NCBI GenBank assembly: GCA_900315245.1
Contig: OMYJ01000014.1
Coordinates: forward strand, 46,839 to 110,838
Length of the DNA: 64,000 nt
DNA from: an uncultured Bacteroidales bacterium
Lineage (GTDB): Bacteria > Bacteroidota > Bacteroidia > Bacteroidales > WCHB1-69
Direction of reading: 5' to 3'
Part shown: positions 50,397 through 59,148 of the stretch, piece by piece
Position numbering within the stretch: the first letter of the stretch is position 1
How the letters are laid out: each line of letters starts with the position of its first letter
Made by a program: the position numbers and the translations under genes
Notes under the pieces: generated by a model
The model's input: the letters and a program-made list of their open reading frames with translations, nothing else
Databases searched by the model: none
What the model was told of the DNA's origin: nothing

Positions 50397-50777
50397 ATGG
50401 CAGTAAAAAGAAAAGTGAAATATGAGGGTGTCCCCTTTGAGGGAAACCTTGAAGAGTTGATTATCCAGGCATTGCTTGAGAAACAGGGCGTAGATATCCA
50501 CTGCGTCAACCTCAAGAAAATCAATCATGTTTATTTTGACTATTTTATCGTCTGCACCGGCACATCCAAACCGCACGTGGACACGTTGTGCGACTATGTG
50601 CAGGAACAGACCAAGAAGGTGGCCAACATCACCCCTGTCCATGTGGAAGGACTTGAGAACAAGGAATGGGTGCTGTTGGATTATTTCAATATTTTGGTGC
50701 ATATTTTCCAACCTGAGGCGCGCGAGTATTATCAGCTGGAATCTCTATGGGGTGACGCTGACATTCAGAAGTTCTAG
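50397..50777 (+). CDS. rsfS: ribosomal silencing factor RsfS
   Basis: 126 aa. Family motifs: FDYFIVCTGTSKPHVDTLCD, VHVEGLENKEWVLLDYFNIL and VHIFQPEAREYYQLESLWGD. It binds L14 of the large subunit and blocks subunit joining in starvation. First gene of the rsfS-ftsH-LUD-cdsA cluster, a gene order common in Bacteroidota. Confidence 0.94.
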   Translation: MAVKRKVKYEGVPFEGNLEELIIQALLEKQGVDIHCVNLKKINHVYFDYFIVCTGTSKPHVDTLCDYVQEQTKKVANITPVHVEGLENKEWVLLDYFNILVHIFQPEAREYYQLESLWGDADIQKF

Positions 50778-50779
50778 TT

Positions 50780-50814
50780 GATAATTGATAATGGATAATT
50801 GATAATTGAGAATT
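50780..50814. repeat. heptanucleotide array, 5 units (GATAATT), between rsfS and ftsH
   Basis: GATAATT, GATAATG, GATAATT twice, GAGAATT. The next base triplet in phase (GATG) contains the ftsH ATG. It fills the whole rsfS-ftsH gap. Confidence 0.85.
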
Positions 50815-50815
50815 G

Positions 50816-52909
50816 ATGGGAAATAATAACAATAATAGTAACAACAATAGGGGGAAAAACATTCCGGATTTTCTCGGAGGAAATAATGGGCAGAACGGCA
50901 ACAAGAAGAAGTTCAGTTGGTCGCTGTTTTACATCTTGGTCACCGTTGCGTTGATTGGGATCTATTTTTTCACGTCCGGGGATGCGGTTCGGGAAGTGAA
51001 CGACATGGAGTTCTACCAGATGGTGAAGAACTGCGAGGTGGAGCATGTGGAGTTCGTGAAGAAGAATTCCCATATCAATGTTTTCCTCAAGAAGGAGGCA
51101 CTGGAACGGAATTCCGCATACGAGGAGGTGAAGAACAACACGGCAGGCCCTCAGTATTACCTGGTTGTGACTGACCTTCAGGTGTATAATGAGAACTTGC
51201 GGGAGATGAAGAACCAGTATGTGCAGGAGCGCTTGGCGCAGGATAGCACTCTGGTGGCCAATGAGATAGCCAAGGAGTATGATTTCCCGATGAAGCAGGA
51301 CAATTCCCAAAGCTGGGGATTTGAGATTATCTTCTGGATGCTGCCCGTGGTGCTGATATTCCTGCTGTATTATTTCTCGATGCGTTCCATGCGCGGTGGT
51401 GCCGGTGGCGGCTTCGGCGGAAGCAACATCTTCAACATCGGGAAGTCGCGGGCGCAGGAGTTCGATGAGAAGTCCGGGCAGTTGGTGACGTTCAAGGACG
51501 TGGCCGGTCTGGAGGGCGCGAAGTTCGAGATAGAAGAGGTGGTCGATTTCCTGAAGAACCCGCAGAAATACACCGTTTTGGGCGGCAAGATCCCCAAAGG
51601 CGTCTTGCTTGTGGGGCCTCCGGGAACGGGTAAGACCCTTTTGGCCAAGGCCGTGGCCGGCGAGGCGAAGGTTCCCTTCTTCTCCCTGTCAGGTTCCGAC
51701 TTTGTGGAGATGTTCGTGGGCGTGGGTGCCTCCCGTGTGCGCGACCTCTTCCGCACCGCAAAGGAGAAGGCCCCCTGCATCATCTTCATCGATGAGATTG
51801 ACGCCATTGGCCGCGCCCGTGGCAAAGGCGCTTTTTCCAATGCCAATGACGAACGTGAAAGCACTCTTAACCAGCTGCTTACGGAAATGGACGGTTTCGG
51901 TACCAATGCCGGTGTCATCATCATGGCGGCCACCAACCGCGCCGACATCCTTGACCGCGCCCTATTGCGTGCGGGACGTTTTGACCGCCAGATCCAAGTG
52001 GAACTGCCGAATCTGAACGAGCGCCGCGGCATCTTCGGCGTTCACGTGCGCAACCTCAAGCTCGGCTCCGACGTGGACTTGGATTTCTTCGCGAAGCAGA
52101 CCCCCGGTTTCTCCGGTGCCGACATCGCCAACGTCTGCAATGAGGCCGCACTCATCGCCGCCCGTCAAAACAAGCAAAGTATCGAGAAAGAGGACTTCTT
52201 GGCCGCAGTTGACCGCATTATCGGCGGTCTGGAGCGGCGCGGCAGTGTCATTTCTCCCGAGGAGAAAAAGACGATTGCCTATCACGAGTCCGGCCATGCG
52301 TGTGTGAGCTGGATGCTGCGTTACGCCTCCCCGTTGGTGAAGGTGACCATTGTTCCCCGCGGCAAGGCTCTCGGTGCTGCATGGTATCTCCCTGAGGAGC
52401 GTCAGCTGACCACCTACGACCAGCTCTTCGACGAGATGACGGCCACCCTGGGCGGTCGTGCCGCGGAAGAGGTCTTCTTCGGCAAAATCTCCACAGGCGC
52501 CCTCAACGATCTTGAAAGAGTCAGCAAACAGGCATACGCTATGATTGTCTATTACGGCCTCGATGAGAAAATCGGCAATGTGAGCTACTATGATTCAACA
52601 GGCCAGCAAGAATATAGCATGACCAAGCCCTACAGCGAGAAGACAGCGCAAGAGATTGATGAACGGGTGCATCTGCTTGTTGAAGAGGCCTACAAACGCG
52701 CCAAGAAAATTTTGGCGGACAATTACGACAAAGTGGAGCAGCTGGCCAAGTTACTGTTGGAGCGCGAGGTGATTTTCACCGAAGATGTGCAGAATATTCT
52801 GGGTGAACGTCCGTTCCAGATCCCTGAGACGACCCCTGCCGCTCCTGTCGCAGAACAAGAGCAGGAAGCTGAAACACCTACGGACACAGAAGAACAATCA
52901 CAAGCATAA
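50816..52909 (+). CDS. ftsH: ATP-dependent zinc metalloprotease FtsH
   Basis: 697 aa. Asn-rich N-tail, transmembrane helix 1 (FSWSLFYILVTVALIGIYFF), periplasmic domain, helix 2 (IIFWMLPVVLIFLLYYFSM), then AAA+ domain with Walker A GPPGTGKTLLAKAVAGEA, Walker B CIIFIDEIDAIG, and the RAGRFDRQI arginine region. Zinc protease motif HESGH (AYHESGHACVSW), third ligand in LERVSKQAYAM. It degrades membrane and unstable regulatory proteins. The ATG at 50816 is used; TTG one codon earlier is unlikely. The tail after the protease domain is acidic. Confidence 0.96.
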   Translation: MGNNNNNSNNNRGKNIPDFLGGNNGQNGNKKKFSWSLFYILVTVALIGIYFFTSGDAVREVNDMEFYQMVKNCEVEHVEFVKKNSHINVFLKKEALERNSAYEEVKNNTAGPQYYLVVTDLQVYNENLREMKNQYVQERLAQDSTLVANEIAKEYDFPMKQDNSQSWGFEIIFWMLPVVLIFLLYYFSMRSMRGGAGGGFGGSNIFNIGKSRAQEFDEKSGQLVTFKDVAGLEGAKFEIEEVVDFLKNPQKYTVLGGKIPKGVLLVGPPGTGKTLLAKAVAGEAKVPFFSLSGSDFVEMFVGVGASRVRDLFRTAKEKAPCIIFIDEIDAIGRARGKGAFSNANDERESTLNQLLTEMDGFGTNAGVIIMAATNRADILDRALLRAGRFDRQIQVELPNLNERRGIFGVHVRNLKLGSDVDLDFFAKQTPGFSGADIANVCNEAALIAARQNKQSIEKEDFLAAVDRIIGGLERRGSVISPEEKKTIAYHESGHACVSWMLRYASPLVKVTIVPRGKALGAAWYLPEERQLTTYDQLFDEMTATLGGRAAEEVFFGKISTGALNDLERVSKQAYAMIVYYGLDEKIGNVSYYDSTGQQEYSMTKPYSEKTAQEIDERVHLLVEEAYKRAKKILADNYDKVEQLAKLLLEREVIFTEDVQNILGERPFQIPETTPAAPVAEQEQEAETPTDTEEQSQA

Positions 52910-52915
52910 AGAACT

Positions 52916-53572
52916 ATGAGTGAGATAGATAATCTGATTACTGACAAAGAATACATCCGCGGTGTGATTCGGAAAAGCACCGTCTCCCATGACCATATCC
53001 CAGATGGTCAGCCCTCGTCTGATTTTTTGACGCCGATGGATAATGTCCAGGTGGAGTTCTGGCAGAATTTCCAGGCCAACGGCGGCAAGATTCTGCGTTG
53101 CCACACCCGTCAGGACCGTCTGAAATTCTTGAAGATGCTGGCGCAGGACCAGCAGTATAATGTGGTGTTGAACACGCACAACAATCTCTGTTCCGATCTG
53201 GAGCAGGCGCAGATGAACTATGTGAACTCCATATCCACCAGCATGCCGATAGATGCGGTGGTGGTGCTCTCCACGGCACTGGTGGCCCGTAACGGAAGCA
53301 TCGGTTTCACGCAACCCATCTCTCGATTTGTTTCCATGCGGAATCTTGCTTTGGATGTCATTGTGATTTCCCGAATGGTCGATATTGTCCCCGATTTCGA
53401 GACGGCGCTGCAGCGCAACCCCAAGGTTGCCAAGGACGCTGGCATGGAGTTCATCGCTCCGACCCCGCTGCCGAAGGAGAACGACAAAGAGGTGCGCACC
53501 ACGAAGAATCCCCGCTACATTCTGTTGCTGTTGGATGATAATCCCCCGAAAGATGAATCCCAAAACGCGTAA
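52916..53572 (+). CDS. LUD-domain (LutC/YkgG-like) protein
   Basis: 218 aa, cytosolic. It resembles the LUD family (NYVNSISTSMPIDAVVVLST and GSIGFTQPISRFVSMRNLAL correspond to the segment where LutC members sense mislabelled 'no lactate utilisation' ligands). The characteristic position between ftsH and cdsA in Bacteroidota supports the call. No lut partner genes are near, so its role may differ from lactate use. It overlaps cdsA by 20 nt. Confidence 0.8.
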   Translation: MSEIDNLITDKEYIRGVIRKSTVSHDHIPDGQPSSDFLTPMDNVQVEFWQNFQANGGKILRCHTRQDRLKFLKMLAQDQQYNVVLNTHNNLCSDLEQAQMNYVNSISTSMPIDAVVVLSTALVARNGSIGFTQPISRFVSMRNLALDVIVISRMVDIVPDFETALQRNPKVAKDAGMEFIAPTPLPKENDKEVRTTKNPRYILLLLDDNPPKDESQNA

Positions 53573-54419
53573 TCTCTTCGTCAGAACCGCATCGGGCATC
53601 GTTTATGTCGCCTTGATGGTGGCAGCGGTGTTTACCCCGTGGGTGGCCGTGCCGCTGGCCTTCTTTTTTGGACTGGTGGGAATTTGGGAATTGTACAAGA
53701 TGTACGAGACCCCGGAACTCAAGGAATGTTATCCTTTTGTCAATATTTCCGCCATGACCATGATGTTGGCGTTCCTATTCGCATCAGAAATGTATGCTTT
53801 TTTGACTAGTGCGCCAGGTATAATGGGGGATATTCACTTTTTCAGGCCAGGGGAATGCGTGATGTTGGTGTTGGCCATACTTGGCATTTTCTTGCCCGAG
53901 CTGATTTGTCGCCATGAGAATCCGGTTTTGAATATCGGCATGGGGCTTCTTTCATTATTTTGGATCCTTTTACCATTGAGCTTGTTGTTTTTTGTATGGA
54001 TTCCTAAACAGCCTATGTTGGTGCTGGCCTTCTTTATCCTGATTTGGATGGCAGACACAGCCGCATACGTTTTCGGGTCGTTGTTCGGCAAGCACAAACT
54101 GGCACCGAATATCTCGCCGGGCAAAACGTGGGAAGGTTTCCTGTGCAGTTGCATTTTCACGGCAGGTTTGGCTGTCGGGCTTTTCTATATCCCGTATTTC
54201 CAGCAAGCTGGATTGTGTTTGTGGCAATGGATAGTGATGGCTATATTAGTGGAAATCTTCGGACTGATGGGCGACCTGACAGAATCGTTGTTCAAACGCA
54301 AGGCCGGCGTGAAAGATAGTGGAAAAATCATTCCCGGTCATGGCGGTGTCCTCGACCGAGTTGATTCCATCCTTTTTGCCACCATCCCGGTGTTCCTCTT
54401 TTGCCTTATGTGCTGCTAA
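53553..54419 (+). CDS. cdsA: phosphatidate cytidylyltransferase
   Basis: 288 aa, about eight transmembrane helices. CDP-diglyceride synthetase signature GDLTESLFKRKAGVKDSGKI ending IPGHGGVLDRVDS, and the conserved DTAAYVFGSLFGKHKLAPNI then SPGKTWEG. It makes CDP-diacylglycerol for phospholipid synthesis. The ATG at 53553 lies inside the LUD gene (20-nt overlap), implying coupled translation. The longer upstream frame is a shadow of the LUD gene. A heptamer array starts directly after its TAA. Confidence 0.94.
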   Translation: MNPKTRNLFVRTASGIVYVALMVAAVFTPWVAVPLAFFFGLVGIWELYKMYETPELKECYPFVNISAMTMMLAFLFASEMYAFLTSAPGIMGDIHFFRPGECVMLVLAILGIFLPELICRHENPVLNIGMGLLSLFWILLPLSLLFFVWIPKQPMLVLAFFILIWMADTAAYVFGSLFGKHKLAPNISPGKTWEGFLCSCIFTAGLAVGLFYIPYFQQAGLCLWQWIVMAILVEIFGLMGDLTESLFKRKAGVKDSGKIIPGHGGVLDRVDSILFATIPVFLFCLMCC

Positions 54420-54469
54420 AACAGCCAACAGCCAATAGCCAACAGCCAATAGCCAATAGCCAACAGCTA
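54420..54469. repeat. heptanucleotide array, 7 units (AACAGCC/AATAGCC)
   Basis: AACAGCC twice, AATAGCC, AACAGCC, AATAGCC twice, AACAGCT. It begins on the base after the cdsA stop. Confidence 0.85.
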
Positions 54470-54494
54470 GTTTGTCGCCAGCAGTGTCGTATAG

Positions 54495-56009
54495 TTAAAA
54501 CGATACTTTCACCCCAAAATGAATCTTCCCCGTCTTGAGGGAGATGTGGTTTCCGCGTTGTCTTGGTAAGGCGTATTCGAAGTAGAAAACGCCGCTTCGC
54601 ACCCCGACATTGACGCCCAATCCGAATCCGAACGGCGTGTCAAACAGGTAGTTGTAGTAACCCCGCTGTTCATAGACCCCGCCATCGAAAAAGGCGTGTA
54701 CATCGGAGTTGCGGCCGAACAGGTAGCGCAGTTCCGCCGAATAGAGCAGGTAGGTGCTGGCGTACAGCTCGTTTTCCGTGAACCCTCTGATTTGATCCAC
54801 TCCGCCAATCTTGAACATTTCGTTGCGGTAGTGCGGACCCGCCAACATGCTGCCTCCTTGCGTCCGCAGCACCACGACAAGTTGCTTGTAGATAGGAATG
54901 TAGCCGGTAACCCCACCCATCAGCCGGTAAGATGTTTTCACTAAGTTGAGGTCCGAGGGGGTCGGCTCGTTGTTATGGCGGTTGGGCTGCAGCGTTCTTC
55001 GTCCCGCTGCCGCATCCGCGTAAAGTTCGAAACCGAGTCTCGGCTGGTAGGGATTGTCCAGCTGCCTCACTTGCAACGACAGTCCATACAGGATGTTACG
55101 GTGCCCCATGCACGAAGTGTCCGTTGTCGATGAAGTGTTGGATGTGCTCAGCAGCTGCGACTGCGTAAAGTCGATGTAGGGGCGCAGGTAACTGTCGTGG
55201 CGGAAATGATACGGGATGCCAAGATGGTAGTTCAGGGTCAGGTAGGTGGTGTCCTGCTTGTCGAGGCGGAAGTGCCCGTCAATGCCGAAGCGTGTGCGGA
55301 AGAGGAAAGGGAACGCCGCGTCCACGTTCAGATACTGTGAACGTTTCTCGCTGCTGCGCCATTCCAAGGAGAGCCGTTCCCCGAGGTGGAAGATGTTCTG
55401 CAGTGTCAGTGACAGCTCGCCGGTAATAGCGAGCTTGCCGGTCTGTTCGTTCACGGGCTGGAACCCGATGTAGCCGTCGAAACGGTTCACCGGCCGTTTG
55501 TCCAGATAGACGTACAGCATGGTTTTGTCTTCTTCAAAGGAGATTCCTGCCGGTTGGATGACCGTCGCGAAGGGAATGGCCTCCAGCTTCCCGGCCACCT
55601 CCTGTACGGTTTTTTCGGAATAGGGCGCTTTCCGCCGGAATCCCAAATACGGCCAAAGGTAGCTTGGGCTCAGTTTGAGGTTGCCTTTCAGGATGATGGA
55701 ATCCACCTTGGTGTAACGTCCGCGGTCGATGTGCATCCGGTAGAGTGGGGTGGTGTCGTTCTCCCATTCGGTGGCAAGGTTCACGGAAGCGAACGGATAG
55801 CCGTGGTTCTCCAAAAACCGCACGACTTTCTCGGCGGTCTGCGGGTAGTCGTCTAAAGTCAATGTTTGGTTTTTCCCACCGATGACCTTGGCACTTCGTA
55901 GCAAATCAGCATCGCTTTCGCTATAAACAATCGAAGAAGATTGCCCGAACACGAAAACCGTATTCAGCAGGAAAAAAACTGTAATGTATATATGCTTTAT
56001 CGTCCCCAT
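54495..56009 (-). CDS. Omp85-superfamily outer-membrane protein (POTRA + barrel)
   Basis: 504 aa. Signal peptide (HIYITVFFLLNTVFVFGQ); one or two POTRA-like domains (~40-190: HGYPFASVNLATEW, YTKVDSIILKGNLKLSPSYL); then a barrel of about 16 strands with the superfamily loop motif GGVDQIRGFTENEL and terminal Phe (GKIHFGVKVSF). It is shorter than BamA or TamA and closer in size to two-partner secretion transporters (TpsB/FhaC) and small Bacteroidetes surface-antigen proteins. Cargo unknown; no TpsA gene is adjacent. Its ATG overlaps the first unit of the heptamer array upstream. Confidence 0.82.
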   Translation of the reverse strand: MGTIKHIYITVFFLLNTVFVFGQSSSIVYSESDADLLRSAKVIGGKNQTLTLDDYPQTAEKVVRFLENHGYPFASVNLATEWENDTTPLYRMHIDRGRYTKVDSIILKGNLKLSPSYLWPYLGFRRKAPYSEKTVQEVAGKLEAIPFATVIQPAGISFEEDKTMLYVYLDKRPVNRFDGYIGFQPVNEQTGKLAITGELSLTLQNIFHLGERLSLEWRSSEKRSQYLNVDAAFPFLFRTRFGIDGHFRLDKQDTTYLTLNYHLGIPYHFRHDSYLRPYIDFTQSQLLSTSNTSSTTDTSCMGHRNILYGLSLQVRQLDNPYQPRLGFELYADAAAGRRTLQPNRHNNEPTPSDLNLVKTSYRLMGGVTGYIPIYKQLVVVLRTQGGSMLAGPHYRNEMFKIGGVDQIRGFTENELYASTYLLYSAELRYLFGRNSDVHAFFDGGVYEQRGYYNYLFDTPFGFGLGVNVGVRSGVFYFEYALPRQRGNHISLKTGKIHFGVKVSF

Positions 56010-56111
56010 TCAGCATTCATCATTCAGCATTCATCATTCAGCATTCATCATTCAGCATTCATCATTCATCATTCATCATTCAGCATTCAGCATTCATCAT
56101 TCATCATTCAT
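56007..56111. repeat. heptanucleotide array, 15 units (CATTCAG/CATTCAT)
   Basis: 15 uninterrupted 7-bp units. It fills the gap exactly: the CAT at 56007-56009 is the start codon of the Omp85-like gene, and TCA at 56108-56110 is the stop codon of folC, both on the minus strand. Only the seventh base (G or T) varies. Confidence 0.97.
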
Positions 56112-57400
56112 AATTCCGAAAGAGCCTCCCCCACCACGAAACAGCTCCCCGTAATAAATACAACATCCTCGTCGCCCGCCGCCGCCTTTGCCGCCGCAAT
56201 CGCTTCTTTCACCGAAGGATAGGTCTCGCACCTGAGCCCGTTCTCTCGCATTTTCGCCGCAAGTTTCTCCTGGTCCATCGCCCGCTCGATATGGGCGCGG
56301 CAGACGTAATAGACAAATTCCTTGCGCAGCAGCGGCAGGATGCGGTCGATGTCCTTGTCGCTCACCATGCCGAACACCACGTGGATTTTGCTGTCGGCGG
56401 ACGTTTTTTCTTCATATATGTTGGTCATGGAATGCTTCAGGCAGGCGTAGTTGTGACCCACATCGCAGAGGATGCGCGGGTTTTCGGAAAGAACCTGCCA
56501 GCGGCCGGTCAGTCCGGTGTTCTCCTGCATGTTCTCCACAGCGGTACCGATTTTGTCCTCCTGGATGTTGAGGACGAACTCTAATACTTTCGCGGCTTGG
56601 AAGAAGGTGAGGATGTTCTTGTCCTGATAATGGGCTTTAAACGGGGTGTGGAGCGAATAGACCTTCTCGTGGGTCTCCTTGTCGTAGATGTCCAATCGAC
56701 CTTCGTAATTGCTGTATTCGTAGTTGATGTTGGCGGGGAAAATCGGCGCATCGTGTTTAAGTGCCACGTCTTCGAACACAGGGAAACTTTCGGGGTCGTA
56801 TTCCCCGATGACCACGGGCACCTTGTCCTTGATGATGCCGGCCTTCTCGTAGGCGATTTTCGCGACGGTGTCGCCCAGCAACTGCGTGTGTTCCAGGGAG
56901 ATGTTGGTGATGACGGAGAGCAGGGGAGTGATGACGTTGGTGGAGTCCAGCCGGCCGCCGAGTCCGACTTCGATGACGGCGAAATCGACCTTCTGCCGGG
57001 CGAAATAGTGGAACGCCAGCGCGGTGGTGATTTCGAAGAACGAAGGTTCCAAGTGTTGGAATTTTTCCTGGTATTGGGCGAAGAAGTCAAGCACCTCTTT
57101 CTCGGGGATCATTTGTCCGTTGATGCGGATGCGTTCGCGGAAATCGACGAGATGTGGCGAGGTGAAGAGTCCGGTCTTGTAGCCGAGTTCCTGGAAATAG
57201 GACGACAGGAACGAGGACACCGAGCCTTTGCCGTTGGTGCCGGCCACATGCACGCAGCGCAGTTCCCGTTGCGGGTTGCCGACGATGTCGAGGAGGGCTT
57301 CGATGTTCTCGAGGCCTTCCTTGTACGCCGCACTCCCGATCTTGTGGTACATCGGGTAGGCGGTGAAGATGCGGTCAAGTATTTCTTGATAGGTTTCCAT
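56108..57400 (-). CDS. folC: folylpolyglutamate/dihydrofolate synthase
   Basis: 430 aa. Mur-ligase fold: P-loop VHVAGTNGKGSVSSFLSSYF, YKTGLFTSPHLVDFRERIRI, IEVGLGGRLDSTNVI, NISLEHTQLLGDTVAKIAYE with EKAGIIK, and C-terminal ILCDVGHNYACLKHSM and FITGSCFVVGEAL. It adds glutamates to folates (and possibly dihydropteroate). The start at 57400 suits the promoter at 57452. The usual ILDGAHN motif reads ILCDVGHN. Its stop codon is supplied by the heptamer array. Confidence 0.93.
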   Translation of the reverse strand: METYQEILDRIFTAYPMYHKIGSAAYKEGLENIEALLDIVGNPQRELRCVHVAGTNGKGSVSSFLSSYFQELGYKTGLFTSPHLVDFRERIRINGQMIPEKEVLDFFAQYQEKFQHLEPSFFEITTALAFHYFARQKVDFAVIEVGLGGRLDSTNVITPLLSVITNISLEHTQLLGDTVAKIAYEKAGIIKDKVPVVIGEYDPESFPVFEDVALKHDAPIFPANINYEYSNYEGRLDIYDKETHEKVYSLHTPFKAHYQDKNILTFFQAAKVLEFVLNIQEDKIGTAVENMQENTGLTGRWQVLSENPRILCDVGHNYACLKHSMTNIYEEKTSADSKIHVVFGMVSDKDIDRILPLLRKEFVYYVCRAHIERAMDQEKLAAKMRENGLRCETYPSVKEAIAAAKAAAGDEDVVFITGSCFVVGEALSEL

Positions 57401-57411
57401 ATTTTCAGTTT

Positions 57412-57433
57412 CAAAGTTCAAAGTTCAAAGTTC
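57412..57433. repeat. heptanucleotide array, 3 units (CAAAGTT)
   Basis: CAAAGTT three times in the folC leader, between -7 element and start codon. Confidence 0.75.
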
Positions 57434-57451
57434 ACGCGTCAATTGAGCGTG

Positions 57452-57459
57452 CAAAGATA
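57452..57459 (-). promoter_or_regulatory. -7 element of folC
   Basis: Minus-strand TATCTTTG, 51 nt before the ATG at 57400. Confidence 0.55.
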
Positions 57460-57512
57460 GAATTTTTCGGGATTACTATTTGACTTCGAATAGTTATTTC
57501 CAGAAGCTGTTT

Positions 57513-58595
57513 TCAGAACCGTCGCAGGACGCTTTTGTCGGGCACGGGGTCGAGGGTGAAGACCGTGTTGTCCTTGACGTGGATGATGAGGATGCCTTGC
57601 TGTTTCGCGTACTCGTAGGCGTCCTGGTCGAAGTTGACGGCCGCAATAGCCGCAATGACCTCCTTCTTGCTGTGTTCGGTGAAAATCTCCTTGAAATTCT
57701 TCATCTTGTTGAGGAAGGTGTCAATATCTTTCTTCGTGCAGTTGGTTTTGACCTCTGTGGCGATGGCAAGGTCCTCGCCGTATGACAAAACGTCCACCTC
57801 CATAGCGAGATTCAGGGCTTTGATCTTGCGATACATGTCCTTGCAGTACCGGTCCACTGGGAAGCCTGCGTCCATGAACATTTTGTGGCCAGAAGGCCCG
57901 AGGAGACCTTCCACGATGTGCCCGACTGCAGAACGGAACTCCGTGGACAGCTTGTTGATGTTTTCCTGCGTTTCCTTGATTTTTTTATCGATGATGACCT
58001 GGTCTTCCTCGAATTTCCGTTGCCAAGCCTCTCTTTCCTCCTTTGACTTTTTCAGGCTCTCGTCGAATTCTTCCCGGTGCTTTTTCAGGCTTGCATCAAC
58101 TTCTTCCCGATGCATTTTCAGACTCTCGTCGAAATTTTCCCGGTGCTTTTTCAGGCTTTCGTCAACTTCTTCCCGGTGCTTTTTCAGGCTTTCGTCAACT
58201 TCTTCCCGGTGCTTTTTTAGACTCTCGTCGAAATCTTCCCGGTGTTTTTTCAGACTTGCATCAACTTCCTCCCGAGCTTTCTTGCGTTCTTCCTCGTTCT
58301 TTTTCAGCGTGGCGTCAAACCAGACGGCTTGGTTGCGCATGATTTCGCGGATTTCGCGCATGTCCTGTTGGTGCTCGCGGTGGGCGCGCTCGTGCTCTTC
58401 ACGGGCGACATCCCAATAGCATTCGCGTTCGCGCCGCTTTTGCTCTTCCTTGCGCTGTTTCTTTTCTTCTTCAAGTCGTTTCATACGCATTTCGTTGATC
58501 ATCAGTTCGTTCCTTTCAATCCTGCGGCTGTTCTCCAGCACCATCTGCCTGATCTGCGGCAGCTCCAGTTCAATTGCTTGATTTTCGTTTTTCAT
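57513..58595 (-). CDS. hendecad coiled-coil protein with PDDEXK-like C-terminal domain (DUF3782-like)
   Basis: 360 aa. Residues ~20-225 are an uninterrupted charged helix. The core 114-190 is seven 11-residue repeats of the type SLKKHREEVDE. The C-terminal ~135 residues look like a PDDEXK nuclease fold: MEVDVLSYGEDLAIATEVKT puts candidate catalytic residues at D268, E281 and K283, preceded by a conserved-looking GHKMFMDAGFPVDRYC. DUF3782-type proteins of this plan are multiplied in some bacteria and function is unproven. No methyltransferase is adjacent. The leader is an octanucleotide array. Confidence 0.75.
   Translation of the reverse strand: MKNENQAIELELPQIRQMVLENSRRIERNELMINEMRMKRLEEEKKQRKEEQKRRERECYWDVAREEHERAHREHQQDMREIREIMRNQAVWFDATLKKNEEERKKAREEVDASLKKHREDFDESLKKHREEVDESLKKHREEVDESLKKHRENFDESLKMHREEVDASLKKHREEFDESLKKSKEEREAWQRKFEEDQVIIDKKIKETQENINKLSTEFRSAVGHIVEGLLGPSGHKMFMDAGFPVDRYCKDMYRKIKALNLAMEVDVLSYGEDLAIATEVKTNCTKKDIDTFLNKMKNFKEIFTEHSKKEVIAAIAAVNFDQDAYEYAKQQGILIIHVKDNTVFTLDPVPDKSVLRRF
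58026..58256 (-). repeat. 33-bp coding tandem repeat (7 units) of the coiled coil
   Basis: Seven 33-bp units encode the 11-residue hendecads. DNA identity between units is high (the TTCTTCCCGGTGC-type block recurs), so unit number may vary by slippage or recombination without breaking the frame. Confidence 0.85.
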
Positions 58596-58628
58596 ACTGG
58601 TTACATTAATATTACATTTACATTGATT

Positions 58629-58806
58629 GATTTCATCGTTTCATCGCTTCATCGCCTCATCGTCTCATCGTTTCATCGTCTCATCGTTTCATCGTCTCAT
58701 CGTTTCATCGTCTCATCGTTTCATCGCCTCATCGTTTCATCGCCTCATCGTTTCATCGTCTCATCGCTTCATCGCCTCATCGCTTCATCGCCTCATCGTT
58801 TCCTCG
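58629..58806. repeat. octanucleotide array, about 21 units (CGYYTCAT)
   Basis: Twenty in-register units CGTTTCAT, CGTCTCAT, CGCCTCAT or CGCTTCAT plus degenerate ends. On the transcribed strand each unit is ATGARRCG. It occupies nearly the whole leader between the -7 element at 58820 and the ATG at 58595. Confidence 0.95.
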
Positions 58807-58819
58807 CCCTTCCCGCCCG

Positions 58820-58827
58820 CAAAGATA
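58820..58827 (-). promoter_or_regulatory. -7 element of the coiled-coil gene
   Basis: Minus-strand TATCTTTG. The transcript would start near 58812 and read through the whole octamer array. Confidence 0.55.
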
Positions 58828-59051
58828 CAAAATATTTAATCTAATAGTCAAATATAATAAAATTTTTATTTACTTTGAATATCAGTTGGTTAGGGTATTT
58901 GTTTTCTTTTTAATTTAATAATTATTAACTTTAAGTTGATTGTTTTTCGGAGAAAAAGGGTGTTCTGCCCTTTTGACGAAGGATGTCTTTGGTTTGAAAA
59001 AAAATGCAAAAAAACAACCAGAAATTAACTGAAGATTGTGAAAAAAATATA

Positions 59052-59059
59052 TATATTTG
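59052..59059 (+). promoter_or_regulatory. -7 element of the giant surface-protein gene
   Basis: TATATTTG, leaving an AT-rich leader of about 85 nt before the ATG at 59149. Between 58828 and 59051 I see no gene. Confidence 0.55.
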
Positions 59060-59148
59060 CAGGTTATATTGTAGATTGCGTAATTTCTTGTAATACAAGA
59101 AGTTCGCAATGGAAAAATATTTGAGTAAAGTAAAAATATAAAAATATT

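Noticed and set aside
53385..53552. 56-codon N-terminal extension of cdsA
   Set aside because: It is Arg/Ser/Pro-rich shadow sequence of the LUD gene; the hydrophobic CdsA N-terminus starts at 53553.
58629..58806. Possible CRISPR array
   Set aside because: The units are 8 bp and contiguous, with no spacers and no cas genes nearby; it is a simple tandem repeat.
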